52,247 nt of DNA, from positions 1-52,247 of the forward strand of contig JALSII010000045.1 in NCBI GenBank assembly GCA_026981645.1. The letters are read 5' to 3'. The notes beneath the pieces are model-generated. The model made no database searches. It saw nothing but the letters and a program-made list of their open reading frames with translations, and was not told the DNA's origin. The first letter of the stretch is position 1. Each line of letters opens with the position of its first letter. Source of the DNA: Hyphomicrobiales bacterium (GTDB lineage Bacteria; Pseudomonadota; Alphaproteobacteria; Rhizobiales; Devosiaceae). Below are positions 26,451 through 34,847 of this stretch, piece after piece. Position numbers and translations under genes: made by a program.

Positions 26451-27962
26451 GTGAGCATACCAGATATGGATTCAAATTCCTCACCACAGGCCGACTGGTT
26501 TGACCCAGACGGCGACACATTACGCGAAGAGTGCGGCGTGTTTGGCATCCTTGGCCATGCCGACAGTGCCGCACTAACCGCACTGGGTCTGCATGCCCTG
26601 CAGCACCGGGGCCAGGAAGCAGCGGGTATTGTTTCTTTTGATGGCAGCCAGTTCTATTCGGAAAGGCGGCTTGGACTGGTGGGCGACCATTTCACCGATG
26701 CTTCGGTGATGGACAAACTGCCCGGCAATTCGGCCCTTGGCCATGTGCGCTATTCGACAACCGGTGACACCATTTTGCGCAATGTGCAGCCACTGTTTGC
26801 CGAGCTGAATGCGGGGGGCATCGCCATTGCCCATAATGGAAATCTGACCAATGGCATGGCCTTGCGGCGGCAAGTGATTGAACAGGGTGCAATCTGCCAA
26901 TCCACTTCGGACAGCGAAGTTGTTTTGCACCTGATTGCAAAGGCCAAGCAAAAGGACAGCGCAGCGCGCTTTGTCGAGGCCATCGCCCAGGTCGAGGGCG
27001 CCTATTCCATGGTGGCGATGACGCGCACAAAACTTATTGGCGCCCGCGACCGCAACGGTATCCGACCGCTGGTGCTGGGCATGTTCGAAGGAAGCCCGAT
27101 TTTTGCATCGGAAACCTGCGCGCTGGACATTATCGGGGCGGAATTCATCCGCGATGTGGAGCCGGGTGAAGTTCTTGTTTTCCAGCGTCTGCTGGACGGC
27201 TCGATTTCAGAACGTTCTGAAAAACTGCCCAATTCGGGACCGGAACGACTGTGCCTGTTTGAATATGTCTATTTCTCGCGCCCCGATTCAATCGTGGGCG
27301 GGCGCAGCGTTTATTCGGCGCGCAAGCGCATGGGAGCGAACCTTTGCGCAGAAGCGCCTGTTGAGGGAGATGTGGTGGTTCCGGTGCCCGATGGCGGCGT
27401 GCCCGCGGCGCTTGGATATGCTCAAGCTTCGGGCATTCCGTTTGAATATGGCATTATCCGTAACCATTATGTGGGGCGCACTTTCATCGAGCCAAGCCAG
27501 CGTATCCGGGCGCTGGGGGTCAAGCTCAAGCACTCGGCCAATCGCGACCAGGTGGACGGAAAACGGGTCATTCTGGTTGATGATTCCATTGTGCGGGGCA
27601 CGACCTCGATAAAAATTGTCAAAATGATGCGCGACGCGGGCGCGCGCGAGGTGCATTTGCGGGTGGCCAGCCCCAAAATCACTCACCCGGATTTTTACGG
27701 TATCGACACACCGGACAAGGACAAGCTTCTGGCCAGCCAGTACCCGAACCCCGAAGAAATGCGCCGCTATATAGGGGCAGATTCTCTGGAATTCCTGTCC
27801 ATCAACGGGCTTTATGAAGCGGTGGGGGGCGTGCCCCGCAATAAACGCCAGCCCCAGTTTACCGATCATTGTTTTACCGGCGATTATCCCACTTCTCTCA
27901 CAGACCTTGATGACGCGGGCATCTCGCCCAAACAGGTCGCCATGCTATGCGAGGCTGTCTAG
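26451..27962 (+). CDS. purF: Amidophosphoribosyltransferase
   Basis: PurF makes phosphoribosylamine from PRPP and glutamine, the first step of purine synthesis. The 503-residue protein has a short N-terminal propeptide ending at E27, so that Cys28 in CGVFGILG becomes the N-terminal nucleophile. HALQHRGQEAAGI, LGHVRYST and the PRPP-binding LVDDSIVRGTTS are all present. The start is probably GTG 26451, with GGGAGG 12 nt upstream, somewhat far; an ATG five codons later is possible. There is no typical iron-sulfur Cys set. It follows cvpA by 35 nt and precedes an SDR gene by 3 nt. Confidence 0.96.
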   Translation: MSIPDMDSNSSPQADWFDPDGDTLREECGVFGILGHADSAALTALGLHALQHRGQEAAGIVSFDGSQFYSERRLGLVGDHFTDASVMDKLPGNSALGHVRYSTTGDTILRNVQPLFAELNAGGIAIAHNGNLTNGMALRRQVIEQGAICQSTSDSEVVLHLIAKAKQKDSAARFVEAIAQVEGAYSMVAMTRTKLIGARDRNGIRPLVLGMFEGSPIFASETCALDIIGAEFIRDVEPGEVLVFQRLLDGSISERSEKLPNSGPERLCLFEYVYFSRPDSIVGGRSVYSARKRMGANLCAEAPVEGDVVVPVPDGGVPAALGYAQASGIPFEYGIIRNHYVGRTFIEPSQRIRALGVKLKHSANRDQVDGKRVILVDDSIVRGTTSIKIVKMMRDAGAREVHLRVASPKITHPDFYGIDTPDKDKLLASQYPNPEEMRRYIGADSLEFLSINGLYEAVGGVPRNKRQPQFTDHCFTGDYPTSLTDLDDAGISPKQVAMLCEAV

Positions 27963-27965
27963 AAA

Positions 27966-28694
27966 ATGTCCACAGAGCTTGAAGGAAAGGTGGTGCTGGT
28001 TACCGGTGCCTCACGGGGCATCGGCTATGCGGTGAGCAAAGAGGCAGCGCGACGCGGCGCACATATTGTTGCTGTTGCCAGAACGGTTGGCGGCCTTGAA
28101 GAGCTGGACGATGAAATCCAGGCTTCGGGGGGCTCTGCAACACTGGTTCCGCTGGACCTGACGGACGGAGATGGGATCGACCGGCTGGGCAAATCCATAT
28201 TCGAGCGTTGGGGGCATCTGGACGGGATGGTTGTCAATGCGGCGGTGCTGGGAGTGATTTCCCCCCTGCCCCACATTTCGCCCAAGGAATTCAACAAGGT
28301 GCTGGATATCAATGTCACCGCCCCTTTTCGACTGGTGCGTTCGCTCGATTTGCCTTTGCGTCAGGCGAAAGCGGGCCGGGTTGTGTTTGTGTCATCGAGT
28401 TCGGCTGAAAGTTGCAAGGCCTATTGGGGACTTTATGCGGCCAGCAAGGCGGCGCTCAATGCCATGGCAAAGGCATGGTCCAATGAACTGCAGCAGACGA
28501 ATATGGGGGTGAACATATTTTACCCCGGCGCGGTGCGTACAGCAATGCGGGCCAAGGCCGTGCCCGGAGAAGACCCCAAGACCCTGCCCACAGCGGATGA
28601 GATTGCACCAAAACTGGTGGATATGCTCAGCCCGGATTTTGCTGAGCGCGGGCAAATTTATGACCTGCGCGCGGGCGGGTTCCGGGACATTTAG
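27966..28694 (+). CDS. Short-chain dehydrogenase/reductase
   Basis: The 242-residue classical SDR has the cofactor motif VTGASRGIG at 13-21 and the catalytic Tyr-x3-Lys in LYAASKAALN, preceded by Ser in VFVSSSSAE. NNAG is replaced by VNAAV. The substrate is unknown. It resembles FabG-type reductases but lacks the FabG C-terminal pattern; instead it ends GQIYDLRAGGFRDI. It follows purF by 3 nt, so the two are cotranscribed. Confidence 0.9.
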   Translation: MSTELEGKVVLVTGASRGIGYAVSKEAARRGAHIVAVARTVGGLEELDDEIQASGGSATLVPLDLTDGDGIDRLGKSIFERWGHLDGMVVNAAVLGVISPLPHISPKEFNKVLDINVTAPFRLVRSLDLPLRQAKAGRVVFVSSSSAESCKAYWGLYAASKAALNAMAKAWSNELQQTNMGVNIFYPGAVRTAMRAKAVPGEDPKTLPTADEIAPKLVDMLSPDFAERGQIYDLRAGGFRDI

Positions 28695-28731
28695 GGACCG
28701 TAAGTTCCACCCTCACCCGGACCTTGCCGGT

Positions 28732-28759
28732 CCTGCCCCTCCCCTCGGGGAGAGGCAGG
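28732..28759. terminator. Strong inverted repeat between convergent genes
   Basis: CCTGCCCCTCCCC (28732-28744) faces GGGGAGAGGCAGG (28747-28759) across a 2-nt loop, with one mismatch. It lies in the 193-nt convergent gap between the SDR gene and der and could act as a hairpin terminator or barrier in both directions. No long T-run follows. Confidence 0.45.
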
Positions 28760-28887
28760 GTTTGCGTCTTTTGGAACGCTCTTTCGCCTCCTCGTCCCTT
28801 AAGACGGCCTTTAGCCTCCGCGAGGATGAGGGGTAGTGACAGGCTCAGGACAAGGCATTGCCAAGTTGAATCTGCAAATCACGATAA

Positions 28888-30321
28888 CTAGCTGATTTTG
28901 CGCTTTTGTTTGCCGTCGTGATAGGGGTTTTCCCCGGCCCGCACCCAGAGGCGAAGCGGGGTTCCCCCCATATCAAAACGTTCGCGCAGGCCGTTGGTGA
29001 GATAGCGCAAATAGGCCGCAGGCAGCGCATCGGGACGCGAGCAGAACAGGATGAATGTCGGTGGGCGCGACTTGGCCTGGGTCATGTAGCGGATTTTCAG
29101 GCGGCGACCGGACACCGCCGGGGGCGGATGGGACTGAACCATTGTCTGGAGGAACTGGTTCACTTTTGCGGTCGGGATGCGAATGTTCCAGATTTTTTCG
29201 ATTTTGAATATTTCACGCATCAATTCAGGGATGTTGCGCCCGGTAAGGCCGGAAAGGGTGACGAGCGGCACACCGCGCAACTGCGGCAAAAGCCGTTCGC
29301 AAGCTTCACGCAATTTCACCAGAGTTTCGTTTTTATCCCTGACCAAGTCCCACTTGTTCACAGCGATGACCAGCGCGCGGCCCTCGCGCTCGACCAGGTC
29401 GGCTAGCTGGAGGTCCTGTTTTTCAAATGGCTTGGTGGCGTCGAGCATCAACACCACGATTTCAGCATATTGGATTGAGCGCAGGGCATCGGCGACCGCG
29501 AGCTTTTCCAGCTTTTTTTGCACCTTGGCGCGGCGGCGGATACCTGCGGTATCAACCAGATTTATGGTGCGCCCCTCCCACTCCCAGGGAACCAGAATAG
29601 AATCGCGAGTAATTCCGGCTTCGGGGCCGGTCAGCACCCGCTCTTCGCCCACAAGGCGATTGACCAGCGTGGACTTGCCCGCGTTGGGTCGCCCCACGAT
29701 TGCAACGTTGAGAAAACGGTTGGGGTTCCAGCGCGGAGTTTCTTCCAGGTCCGGGTCGATATCAACATCGGTAGGAGGCAGTGCGTTAGTATCGAGCGGT
29801 GTCTCAAGGGCTTCGCTCTGCTCACGCGCTTCGATGGCTCGGCCGATAATGTCGTAAAGGTCGCCAATGCCGGTGCCATGCTCGGCCGAAAGCGGTACAG
29901 GTTCGCCAAGTCCCAGCGAATAGGCTTCAAGCAATCCGGGTTCGGCAGCGCGCCCCTCAGCCTTGTTGGCCACCAGATGAACCTGAGCGCCCGACTTGCG
30001 CAGCAGGGACCCAAAATGGGCGTCCATGGGGGTGATACCGGCGCGCGCATCAACCATGAATAAAATGACATCAGCCTCAGCGATGGCCGCCTCGGTCTGC
30101 TGACGCATGCGCGCCTCAAGACTGGTGTCGGTTACATCCTCATAACCTGCCGTATCAATCAGCCGAAACTCAAGCTCGCCGATGCGCCCCTCGCCTTCGC
30201 GCCGATCGCGGGTAACGCCGGGGGTATCGTCAACCAGCGCCAGCCGTTTGCCAACCAGTCGGTTGAAAAGCGTGGATTTGCCGACATTGGGTCGGCCGAC
30301 AATGGCTACTGTCAGCTTCAT
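28888..30321 (-). CDS. der: Ribosome biogenesis GTPase Der (EngA)
   Basis: Der has two GTPase domains and acts in 50S assembly. The 477-residue protein shows the first P-loop [14 protein letters not shown] at 8-21, DTPGVTRDR and NKAEG, then the second P-loop [14 protein letters not shown] near residue 210, DTAGIRRR and NKWD. A C-terminal KH-like domain ([28 protein letters not shown]) follows. The start is ATG 30321 with TTAGGAA upstream. A diverged copy of the first 21 nt and a palindromic element lie directly upstream. Confidence 0.95.
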   Translation of the reverse strand: MKLTVAIVGRPNVGKSTLFNRLVGKRLALVDDTPGVTRDRREGEGRIGELEFRLIDTAGYEDVTDTSLEARMRQQTEAAIAEADVILFMVDARAGITPMDAHFGSLLRKSGAQVHLVANKAEGRAAEPGLLEAYSLGLGEPVPLSAEHGTGIGDLYDIIGRAIEAREQSEALETPLDTNALPPTDVDIDPDLEETPRWNPNRFLNVAIVGRPNAGKSTLVNRLVGEERVLTGPEAGITRDSILVPWEWEGRTINLVDTAGIRRRAKVQKKLEKLAVADALRSIQYAEIVVLMLDATKPFEKQDLQLADLVEREGRALVIAVNKWDLVRDKNETLVKLREACERLLPQLRGVPLVTLSGLTGRNIPELMREIFKIEKIWNIRIPTAKVNQFLQTMVQSHPPPAVSGRRLKIRYMTQAKSRPPTFILFCSRPDALPAAYLRYLTNGLRERFDMGGTPLRLWVRAGENPYHDGKQKRKIS

Positions 30322-30369
30322 TTCCTAATATCCAAAAGGCCCATACGCCATTGTTTTTATGTGAGGCTC

Positions 30370-30415
30370 GCATTCTCGAACCGCAAAACTGCAAAAACAC
30401 TTTTGCTGAAAATAC
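30370..30415 (-). repeat. Palindromic element, copy C (der)
   Basis: Minus-strand reading: GTATTTTC (30415-30408) faces GAGAATGC (30377-30370). As RNA, all eight positions pair, two of them as U-G; on the opposite strand these would be mismatches. Inside, GCAAAA pairs with TTTTGC around a 12-nt loop. Beyond the stem the sequence AAAACAATG-S-CG ... CCTTTTGGA matches copy A. This is the most diverged copy. Confidence 0.7.
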
Positions 30416-30439
30416 TCAATGGCTACTGTTAAGTTTCAT
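30416..30439 (-). promoter_or_regulatory. Duplicated der start with a seven-codon upstream ORF
   Basis: ATGAAACTTAACAGTAGCC at 30439 copies the der start ATGAAGCTGACAGTAGCC, with two third-position changes and one inserted A. The insertion shifts the frame, so the ORF reads MKLNSSH and stops at TGA 30418-30416. Without the inserted base the frame would continue into the element as in the fabG and fabD copies, so this copy looks decayed. It sits 23 nt after the YfgM-like gene. Confidence 0.45.
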
Positions 30440-30462
30440 AATTTCACACCCCGCAAGGCGAC

Positions 30463-31167
30463 TTATTCATTGGCCGGTGCAATAGCTTCACTGGCAGTTG
30501 GCCCTGGAAGCTGCGCCCCCTCGGCGCGAAGCTGCGCCTCATAAAGCTGGGCACGACGCTGAAGGCCCACAGAGGCCAGCGGGTCGGACAGAATATCGGT
30601 GAAGTTTTGCAAGGCGGCGTCTCGTTCACCAGCCACATATTGAGCAAGACCCAAAATTTCGCGGGCAATGTTGCGCATGGGGTTACCAGGTTCGATCAAA
30701 CCTCCGATCCTGGCCTGAACTCCGGCAACGTCCCCCTCTTCAACCCGCAAAGAAGCGGCAAGGTAGAGTGCAACTTCGCGTACACGCGGGTGGGTTTGGG
30801 AATTGGCCAGAGCATCATAGGCGGCTGTTGCCTCCTCCATTTTCCCCTCCTCGGCAAGCAATGCTGCCTGAGAGAATTGGGCCAGAAGCGGGTACTGCCC
30901 ACTACCGGTCGCGATGGTTTCGTTGAGCGCTGCCTGTGCGCCCTCAATGTCTCCCTCATCAAGCAACTCGAATGCTGCATAAAACTGATCCGAAGAGCGC
31001 GAGGCAATGTCGTTCTTGTACCAGCGCCATCCCTCATTGGCACCAACCAGAATAACAACAAGAACAGCCGCACCGATGACCCAGGGGCCAAATTGACGCC
31101 ACAGGGCCTGCATGCGCTCTGAGCGCAGCTCTTCATCGATTTCGGAAAAAATTCTATCTTCGGACAT
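30463..31167 (-). CDS. YfgM-like tetratricopeptide membrane protein
   Basis: The 234-residue protein has a cytoplasmic N-terminus (MSEDRIFSEIDEELRSERM), one membrane helix near residues 28-46 (PWVIGAAVLVVILVGANEG) followed by WRWYKN, and a periplasmic region of helical repeats of the TPR_21 type (family K-A-x-x-Y and A-A-x-x-L-A-E-E-G patterns). YfgM in E. coli associates with the Sec translocon and periplasmic chaperones. The yfgM-yfgL-der neighbourhood is typical, but the BamB (yfgL) gene that often lies between is absent here. Confidence 0.85.
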   Translation of the reverse strand: MSEDRIFSEIDEELRSERMQALWRQFGPWVIGAAVLVVILVGANEGWRWYKNDIASRSSDQFYAAFELLDEGDIEGAQAALNETIATGSGQYPLLAQFSQAALLAEEGKMEEATAAYDALANSQTHPRVREVALYLAASLRVEEGDVAGVQARIGGLIEPGNPMRNIAREILGLAQYVAGERDAALQNFTDILSDPLASVGLQRRAQLYEAQLRAEGAQLPGPTASEAIAPANE

Positions 31168-31289
31168 GGTGTTTTACAACTTGTTTGGCTTGGAAAACTG
31201 CGCGCACAATAAGGACAGGCCAGACGGAATGCAATTGAGCATTTGAAGGGTGCCATGAATTATACGAACCGTAATGCAGAAAAGAGTAA

Positions 31290-31604
31290 ATGCAGACGCA
31301 TAAGCAAGAACTGGATAATCTCCACACAACGCTTCTGGCAAAAGCAACAGAACCGGCCAATTTGTGTGATGCCAGTTCCGATAGCCGCTCGCCGGTCTTG
31401 CTCGGTCAGCAGTCTGTTGGCCGGTCAGCCGGGTCGAGGCCATGCAGCAACAGGCCATGGCGCTGGCGCGCATAGAAAGCGGTGATTTTGGTTTCTGCCT
31501 GGGGCCGGAACCCGTTAAATTCATCCATTCTGCGCCAGCGGAGGCGACTTGAAATCGACCCGGCGGCCCACCTTTGCGTATCATGCGCAGGCCGTTCTGG
31601 CTAA
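31290..31604 (+). pseudogene. Decayed DksA/TraR-type zinc-finger gene
   Basis: ATG 31290 opens a frame MQTHKQELDNLHTTLLAKA... reaching GQQSVGR, a TraR/DksA signature in which QQSVGRLSR is usual. After GGCCGG one base (the C of the Leu codon) is missing, and the protein continues in the next frame as SRVEAMQQQAMALARIESGDFGFCL, again typical. A further shift near 31510-31550 leads to RRLEIDPAAHLCVSCAGRSG, the normal end with a C-x2-C pair, and a TAA at 31602-31604. At least two frameshifts, and probably loss of part of the zinc finger, mean no intact protein can be made. Sequencing error cannot be excluded for the first shift. The end overlaps the nnrU-like gene on the other strand by 4 nt. Confidence 0.7.
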
Positions 31605-32173
31605 AGTCCTAGCGGTGATACACCAAATAGCCAAGTATGGGCCCACAGCACAAACACTGCATAAAGCAAGGTTCCCGCCCCCAGCGCAATTATATCACTG
31701 CGATAGGAAACAAACTGGTGATTTGGGTCGCCCTTGAGGCGTTCAGAAATACGGCTGGTGATGGTAAAAACCAGAAAAGCGCCGAACAATAATATGGAGG
31801 CCAGATCGCCGTTGGCCAGCAAATGCCCCGCGGACCAATAGAACACACCGATGAGCATTGGGTGCTTGACAATAACCAGAATGCGCCCCGGTTTTGAGCG
31901 TGGCAACGAAAGCAGAACAAAAGAAATCCAGACCAGAAGGGCGGTGGCGTGCCGTCCCCATGAGGGGGGATCATAGACCTGAGGAGCAATGGGCCGATAT
32001 TGTATCCAACCAAACACAATCAGTATAAGACCGGCCAGTGAAATCAAGGCGTAGGCTCCCTTCCAGCGGCCAGCTCCGATGGATGCAACAACGCCACTTT
32101 TGACGCCCGGCAACAGGACAGGTGTGAAATGGGGAATGAAAAACAACAGCAAACCCAAAATAAATACAAGCAT
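31601..32173 (-). CDS. NnrU family membrane protein
   Basis: The 190-residue protein has about six hydrophobic segments and the NnrU signature: LPGVKSGVVASIGAGRWKGAYALISLAGLILIV, then VKHPMLIGVFYWSAGHLLANGDLASILLFG, and SYRSDIIALGAG at the cytoplasmic loop. NnrU was named in nitric-oxide reduction gene clusters and resembles isoprenylcysteine methyltransferase-like membrane proteins; no denitrification genes are nearby. The start is ATG 32173. Confidence 0.9.
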   Translation of the reverse strand: MLVFILGLLLFFIPHFTPVLLPGVKSGVVASIGAGRWKGAYALISLAGLILIVFGWIQYRPIAPQVYDPPSWGRHATALLVWISFVLLSLPRSKPGRILVIVKHPMLIGVFYWSAGHLLANGDLASILLFGAFLVFTITSRISERLKGDPNHQFVSYRSDIIALGAGTLLYAVFVLWAHTWLFGVSPLGL

Positions 32174-32338
32174 TTAAGTCAGCTTTCCGCGAGAGTGATT
32201 CAGCTATTTTCGACCGCAATATAGGTGGGAATGTGTCGTGGGAAAAGCCAGTTATGCAGTTGTGATGCGGTTGCAACTCAACCGGGGCCGGAATAGTGTG
32301 CGCCGAAATTTCACAAATCAAGAAAAACCGGGATCCCG

Positions 32339-33139
32339 ATGCGCCCTATCCTTGAGCTTCCTTTTGCAAGCGCGCAGGCGCTGGAATATTTTCTGTTCGA
32401 TATCGATGACACGGTTACGCTGGATGGCATGTTGCCCGCCAGTTCGCTGCTGGCGATGCAACAGCTCGTGGCAAGCGGGCTGAAACTGATACCGATTACG
32501 GGGCGGCCTGCGGGCTGGTGCGATCATATTGCGCGCATGTGGCCGGTTGATGCGGTAGTGGGAGAAAATGGTGCGCTGTGGTTTTCCTATGACCGGCAGG
32601 CAAAAACCATGCTCAGCGGGTTCGCCAAGGATGAGGAGGAGCGGGCCGAAGATGCAAAAAAACTTGACGCCTTGAAGACGCATATTCTGAAACAGGTGCC
32701 CGGCGCAGGTGTCGCTTCAGACCAGTTTTGCCGCATTGCGGATCTGGCTATTGATTTTTGCGAGGATGTGCCGGCGCTACCGCAAAGTGCCATTGACAAG
32801 ATTGTGCAGATCTTTGAAGAGGCGGGAGCCGTGGCCAAGGTCTCCTCCATCCATGTCAATGGATGGTTTGGAGATTATGACAAACTTTCCATGACCCGGA
32901 CATGCCTTGGGACCCGCTTCGGATTTGATATTGATGCCCAAAACAATGCTGTGATGTTTGTGGGAGACAGCCCCAATGACCAGCCGATGTTTGCGTTTTT
33001 TAAGAACAGTGTCGGTGTTGCCAATGTCAAGGACTTCAAGCTGGAAACCCCGCCGGAATGGGTGACGCGAGCGCGTGCGGGAAATGGTTTTTCTGAACTG
33101 TCACAGAGAATCATCAAACTGCGGCAACCCTCTGATTGA
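32339..33139 (+). CDS. HAD-IIB family hydrolase
   Basis: The 266-residue product has HAD motif I as FDIDDTVTLDG (nucleophile and acid/base Asp), motif II as PITGRPAGWC and motif IV as FVGDSPNDQPMFAFF. The cap domain is of the C2B type, as in sugar phosphatases. The pattern recalls mannosyl-3-phosphoglycerate or sucrose phosphatase-like enzymes, but the substrate cannot be decided. It stands alone, 1.7 kb before the sugar uptake operon, and may be functionally related to it (inference only). Confidence 0.85.
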   Translation: MRPILELPFASAQALEYFLFDIDDTVTLDGMLPASSLLAMQQLVASGLKLIPITGRPAGWCDHIARMWPVDAVVGENGALWFSYDRQAKTMLSGFAKDEEERAEDAKKLDALKTHILKQVPGAGVASDQFCRIADLAIDFCEDVPALPQSAIDKIVQIFEEAGAVAKVSSIHVNGWFGDYDKLSMTRTCLGTRFGFDIDAQNNAVMFVGDSPNDQPMFAFFKNSVGVANVKDFKLETPPEWVTRARAGNGFSELSQRIIKLRQPSD

Positions 33140-33261
33140 ATTTAATTACTGACAATAGCTTAGTTGCGCAGTGAATTGCAGAAACTGCTCCTTGACCTTC
33201 CAGCGCTGGAAGAGTTTATGAGGAAAAACATCTTGGGATATCAACTTTTTAGGAAACAAAA

Positions 33262-33459
33262 ATGACCAGTCTGAGCATTCCGGAAATGAGCTGTGGCTCC
33301 TGCAAAACTTCCATCGAAAAGGCCATTTCCGCCGCTGATGCCAACTCCAAAATCGACGTGGATCTGGAAAACAAGACTGTCAGGGTTGAGAGCAGTCTTG
33401 AGCAGTCAGCGCTGCTGGCGGCGGTTGAAAAAGCGGGATTTGAAGCAACGGTCATCTGA
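33262..33459 (+). CDS. Small heavy-metal-associated (HMA) domain protein
   Basis: The 65-residue single-domain protein carries the metal-binding motif M-x-C-x2-C as MSCGSC (Cys 11 and 14), followed by the beta-alpha-beta-beta-alpha-beta pattern with VEKAGFEATVI at the end. It fits CopZ-like copper chaperones. No copper ATPase gene is near, so its partner lies elsewhere. It is followed by two hairpins, one at about 33502-33518 and TCAGGAC-A-GTCCTGA at 33522-33536, which probably end transcription toward the convergent lacI gene. Confidence 0.88.
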   Translation: MTSLSIPEMSCGSCKTSIEKAISAADANSKIDVDLENKTVRVESSLEQSALLAAVEKAGFEATVI

Positions 33460-33546
33460 ACATTTTCTGGGACCTGTTGACGAATAACAAGGCCTCGCCG
33501 GTGGCGGGGTCGCGGGTGCTCTCAGGACAGTCCTGAAGCGCCGGCA

Positions 33547-34509
33547 TTATCCACTTTTGCGCACTACCAGTTCCACGGGAAGAACCACCTGCTCGGGCGG
33601 TTCGCGTCGACGCGCTCTGGCGACCAGTTCAAGGGCTGTGGTTGCCAGCAGGGGAATATCCTGACGCACGGTGGTCAGGTCGGCTGACAGGTCCGGCAAA
33701 TCATCAAAACCGGCGACCGCGATGTCCCGGGGAACCTGAAACCCGGAATCAACAAGAGCGGCGCGAGCGCCTATTGCATGTTCGTCGGTCTCGCAAAACA
33801 GACAGTCAAAACCGGCAATTTTGTTCAAAGCCGAATTGATGGAGCGATAACCATCCAGGGTTGAGGTCAGGGAATTGACCGGCCCCAGAAGCTCCGGATG
33901 CAAGCCCAGTTTTTTCCCCTCATCCAGACAGGCAGCGGCACGAACGCGTACGACACCGTCATCCTGTGAGTGCCATGAGGGCATAATTGCCATTTTTTTT
34001 CGGCCACTGCTGGCAAAATGACGGGCGACGAGACGCGCGCCTCCCTCGTCATCAGGAACCACGGAAAACCCGGTGTTGGAATTATCGTGGCCGATGGAAA
34101 CGTTGGGCAGGCCCTGTTCCCGGCAGAGCTGAATTCTGGGGTCATCGTTCATGGTTCCGATGATTATCATGGCCCCGACGCTGGAAAGCGAGGAGGTGAA
34201 GTCCTCTGAATTGACCAGCCGCAGCGCCCAGCCGGTCTCAGTCAACTGCTGTGAAAGCGCCTGATGCAGAAGGGAGACATAGCGCGCGGTCGAGTGGTCG
34301 GTTCTGCCAAGGCTAAGGCCGACAAAAGCAGAGGCGCCCTGTACCAGAATCCGGCCGCCCACCGAGGGCTTGTAGCCGAGTTTTGTGCAAATCTTGAGAA
34401 CTGCGGCGCGCGTTTCTGGTTTTACAGCAGCATCCCCGCGCAAAGCACGCGAAACCGTGGCAGTTGAATAGCCCGAAGCCGCTGCGATGTCGGCCAGTGT
34501 TGGTGACAA
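33547..34509 (-). CDS. LacI family transcriptional regulator
   Basis: The protein has an N-terminal helix-turn-helix (TLADIAAASGYSTATVSRAL) and a periplasmic-binding-protein-like effector domain, ending LPVELVVRKSG. I prefer a TTG start at 34509 because GGAGAGAGA precedes it directly and the N-terminus (MSPTLADIAAASG) then matches the family; ATG 34548 adds 13 residues and lacks a ribosome-binding site. It is divergent from the sugar operon and presumably represses it through the palindrome at 34716-34735, with the transported sugar as likely inducer. Confidence 0.9.
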   Translation of the reverse strand: MSPTLADIAAASGYSTATVSRALRGDAAVKPETRAAVLKICTKLGYKPSVGGRILVQGASAFVGLSLGRTDHSTARYVSLLHQALSQQLTETGWALRLVNSEDFTSSLSSVGAMIIIGTMNDDPRIQLCREQGLPNVSIGHDNSNTGFSVVPDDEGGARLVARHFASSGRKKMAIMPSWHSQDDGVVRVRAAACLDEGKKLGLHPELLGPVNSLTSTLDGYRSINSALNKIAGFDCLFCETDEHAIGARAALVDSGFQVPRDIAVAGFDDLPDLSADLTTVRQDIPLLATTALELVARARRREPPEQVVLPVELVVRKSG

Positions 34510-34539
34510 TTCTCTCTCCGCCCCTTGGAAACACGGGTG

Positions 34540-34572
34540 TAATGTCATGGTAATGTCAGGGGAATGTCAACG
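34540..34572. repeat. Three tandem 11-bp repeats (AATGTCA) upstream of lacI
   Basis: TAATGTCATGG, TAATGTCAGGG and GAATGTCAACG follow each other exactly, so AATGTCA recurs every 11 bp, on one face of the helix. They lie 31-63 bp before the preferred lacI start. Read in lacI orientation the last unit contains TTGACA, which could also be a -35 box. They may be regulator-binding half-sites. Confidence 0.5.
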
Positions 34573-34689
34573 CCAAAGCGTGCCCCCCCACCCCACACAG
34601 GGCCGCCTTCCCACCCAGTCTGCCGTGCAGGATTTTGGACCGGGAAAAACGGAACTCCACCTCTGGCTCGGGTAGATGGGGGGCAAAGC

Positions 34690-34735
34690 TTGTTCAAAAA
34701 ATGTCTGGACATTAAAAATGTAAGCGCTTACATTT
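34690..34735 (+). promoter_or_regulatory. Promoter and LacI-type operator of the sugar uptake operon
   Basis: The perfect 20-bp palindrome AAATGTAAGCGCTTACATTT (34716-34735) has the GTAAGCGCTTAC core usual for LacI-family operators. A possible promoter, TTGTTC (34690-34695), 17-nt spacer and TAAAAA (34713-34718), overlaps it, so bound repressor would block transcription. A second, shorter palindrome AATGTC-TG-GACATT (34700-34713) lies in the spacer. The binding-protein gene starts 113 nt downstream. Confidence 0.75.
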
Positions 34736-34847
34736 GTTAGCGCGTGCTGAATATTTATCTACAAAAATTACGATGCTGACCCAGGCGCGCAGTGTTGAAG
34801 CCGGGTTGCAGGCACCGGTTCTGAACTCGTAACACCAGGAGGAAAAC

